Shown: positions 61,773 to 64,000 of the stretch, in pieces
How the letters are laid out: each line of letters begins with the position of its first letter
How positions within the stretch are numbered: the first letter of the stretch is position 1
From: Phytoseiulus persimilis
Lineage: Eukaryota; Arthropoda; Arachnida; Mesostigmata; Phytoseiidae
Direction: 5' to 3'
Assembly (NCBI GenBank): GCA_037576195.1
Contig: CM075103.1
Coordinates: forward strand, 37,647,250-37,711,249
Length of the DNA: 64,000 bases
Position numbers and translations under genes: made by a program
The notes under the pieces: model-generated
What the model saw: the letters and a program-made list of their open reading frames with translations, nothing else
The model's database searches: none
What the model was told of the DNA's origin: nothing

Positions 61773-64000
61773 CGGAATTCCATTGAATGTTCATCTGGGT
61801 GCTCCTTGAACGGATCGCACCCGCTTCTTCCAGAAGAGGCTCGAGATGCCAGATGCCTCGGGAAAACGAGGTTTCCAGTCGGGGCAAGGAGTGTTCTCCA
61901 TTTTCTGGATATTTTCGTTCTGAAGCTTGGAGAGGTCGCTCCCACTTTGGAGACAATGACATCCAGTGAGGCGAATGACTGTTTACTACAAGTTGGCGAA
62001 GGCATATCGCGATTCCGATTGGGGTCGCTGCTCGTGAAGATTTACATTCTCTGACGAAACCTCGTTTACAATGAGGAGGGAAAGAACTGGTCGGCATCAG
62101 TCCCCGTGGGTGGCGTGATCAATGTCCTACCGTTTATGAGCACTGCGAAGGTCGACGGGAGTGATGTGAGCAGCCCTTGGGCGAAGGTTACGAACCACGA
62201 GCTCAAAAGAAACTCCGAGATCAGAGCAGAACCGGAGTACAATAGGGAATCCACCTCGCCAGCGTTTGATGGTGTGCCTTGCAGCCATTGTTGAGAACAG
62301 CATTGAACTCACAGAACAGCCGATTGCTCACATGCAGAGCGTGACGTGCTCCTGTGCACGAAAAGGTTCGAGGCTGTCGCAGAAGTGGTTTACGACGAAC
62401 AAGCATGCGCCGAGGAATCGCGCCAAGTGAACGGAGAGTCTCACAAATGCTTCAGGAAGTACTCCCCGGACTTTTTTTCACTCGTTCGGGGGTTCTGTCG
62501 TCGAGGGATGGATCACTACGGACGTCACCGACGCGGATCGAACACGCCACTTATCTCCTTAAGGATGTTGTGAGGGGTAGGGAGGAAAATTCCGGTTCCC
62601 GCGAAACTAGCGGGAATATTCGGGACCTATAGCCTTTCGTGTTCCTTCTGGGTACGGTCGAGCCTACGTAGTATATATGGCCGCAAGGCGGAGTGCGATG
62701 ATGGATAGGCAGCTGCCAGCACTGTCATCAACAAGCGTAGCAGTCGAAGAGTGCATCTGCATTTTATTACACCGAGGCGAGTCGGATCCGTCTCCTGAAC
62801 ATAATTCAATGAACTGTGAGGTGAGCTCATCGTACTCGACAACGAGTGTATGCAAATGCATGGTCGTCGAGCAGCCTCAACGTCAGTACGCACGAACTCC
62901 TTGCAAAGGATCAGTACCAATTATCGATTCGGAGTCATCATCGTACTCGGAAATTCTGTGTCTGTTCTGTGGGGGAGAGCCGGAGACGACAGGTTTCCGG
63001 AGACTCCCCTGTCCACGCGGGAAGAAATCTCATCTCACAGCTCGAATCTCCATATTTTCATTCCCAGCGTCGCCGCCTCCACTTTGAATTGTCACTCGGA
63101 TTTCCGATCGTCCTCTCACATATTCTCCACAGCCACGCGATGATGGAGCGCATCCGAAACTCGGCGCACTCGACGCGGATTGAATCCCGCAGGACAAAGT
63201 CTCTTCGACCACTCGAATTTCCCGAGAACTCTGCAAGAAAATCTGGCGCTCCGAGACACCACCCAGCTCCGAGTGGCGCGGTGTCAGCATACTTCGGAGG
63301 GCGCGTTGGCATATTATACGGTTAGCTTGATTCTCCGCTCATTTGAGAGAAGTTTCGCTGAGTCCGGAACGGGATTAAACGCTGAGCGAGTAGGTCGAAG
63401 CGCTGTCGCAACTTTCGACCGAGTTGGCGGAAAGGCGAGTTCGGAATCAAGTACCTACTTCGGTCGTAGCTATTCCGCGGAGGCCTCTCTCGACATTTCC
63501 AGCGTCGGGAATTTATTGATCACCTGTGCACGTTGCGTATCGGTGCCGTACTCAACCCGAATAGTTGTTCATCAGCGGCGCGTGAGGTCTAGGCGAGGCG
63601 TTCCCGATCTTTGCATATTCGATGGCGTTGTTATTTTCGCAGGCGGAGGGCGCCGACGTTGCTCGAGCGAACTTGATCTAAAATGTTTGGAACGTCATTC
63701 TGACGGAGGATCGAGCTGGTGTTTCCGCTCGATGGAGCGCGTGGATTCCAAGAGGTTTCTCGAAGCCCGTCTCCTCGGCGAAGTGACCCCCTCCAGTGAG
63801 ATTTGAAGCCGCTACTCCGAGTTCCCCATCGATGCCGCGTCTCTGAGCTTCGAATTTCAAAGGTCTTCCACAGCGACCGCGCTTGTTGCAGCAATAGCAA
63901 TGCCTGACAGTGCTCCTCCTTTCAAAAGACCTGATCTGTAGAGCATCGCTGGCGTTCTTTCGCTTCGCAGTGAGATGTCGCTCTGAACCGCAGGTGTCAA

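Larger units (their letters stand above)
48226..64000. other. no gene recognised; locally G+C-rich, some weak candidates
   Basis: No coding or RNA gene could be supported. The part at 53.5-54.3 kb is G+C-rich with long overlapping frames on both strands that have no domain. Short A+T-rich stretches with TAAT and GATA cores (for example 53520-53580) could be regulatory but cannot be judged by eye. Weak candidates and repeats within are listed separately. Confidence 0.35.

Overview
The window looks like arthropod nuclear DNA. The only two genes I can define with confidence are glutamate-gated chloride channel (GluCl)-type Cys-loop receptors, a family known from protostomes. Both have short GT-AG introns, base composition is close to half G+C, and DNA-transposon fossils and tRNA-derived SINEs are scattered around them. 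A mite- or tick-like chelicerate is my best guess. That is inference: no ribosomal or mitochondrial marker is present.

The core lies at 18.4-28.5 kb. Gene A (+, 18379-20463) and gene B (-, 26711-28528) point towards each other across about 6.2 kb that shows no gene. They are clear paralogues: the second coding exon is 336 bases in both, the third is 185 bases in both, and intron phases are 0, 0 and 2 in both. Each protein is very short for the family, about 342-350 residues. Each has a complete ligand-binding domain with the family's two disulfides, four membrane segments, and only 21-22 residues between M3 and M4. Both M2 pores are unusual: the anion-channel PAR motif is not intact and the 9' leucine gate is replaced (Ser in A, Ala in B). 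B keeps both arginines that contact glutamate in known GluCls; A has Gln in place of the first.

A transposon graveyard lies at 33.3-37.5 kb. In order it holds a pogo/Tigger-like relic (-), a hAT transposase fragment with a 167-codon open frame (-), a 24-bp minisatellite, and a decayed hAT transposase gene (+). The last is split by a TA-flanked Tigger-like element at 36416-37314. Elsewhere there is a clean hAT MITE with target-site duplication at 3658-3835, tRNA-like SINE fragments near 22.4, 30.0 and 61.7 kb, a dispersed repeat at 14.0 and 48.2 kb, and several strong palindromes, the best a 36-nt one at 24318-24353.

The rest (0-18 kb, 20.5-26.7 kb, 28.6-33.3 kb, 37.7-64 kb) is full of open frames in both strands with no domain I can recognise. 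Most are chance products of the base composition. It may be intronic or intergenic; I mark a few weak coding candidates with low confidence.
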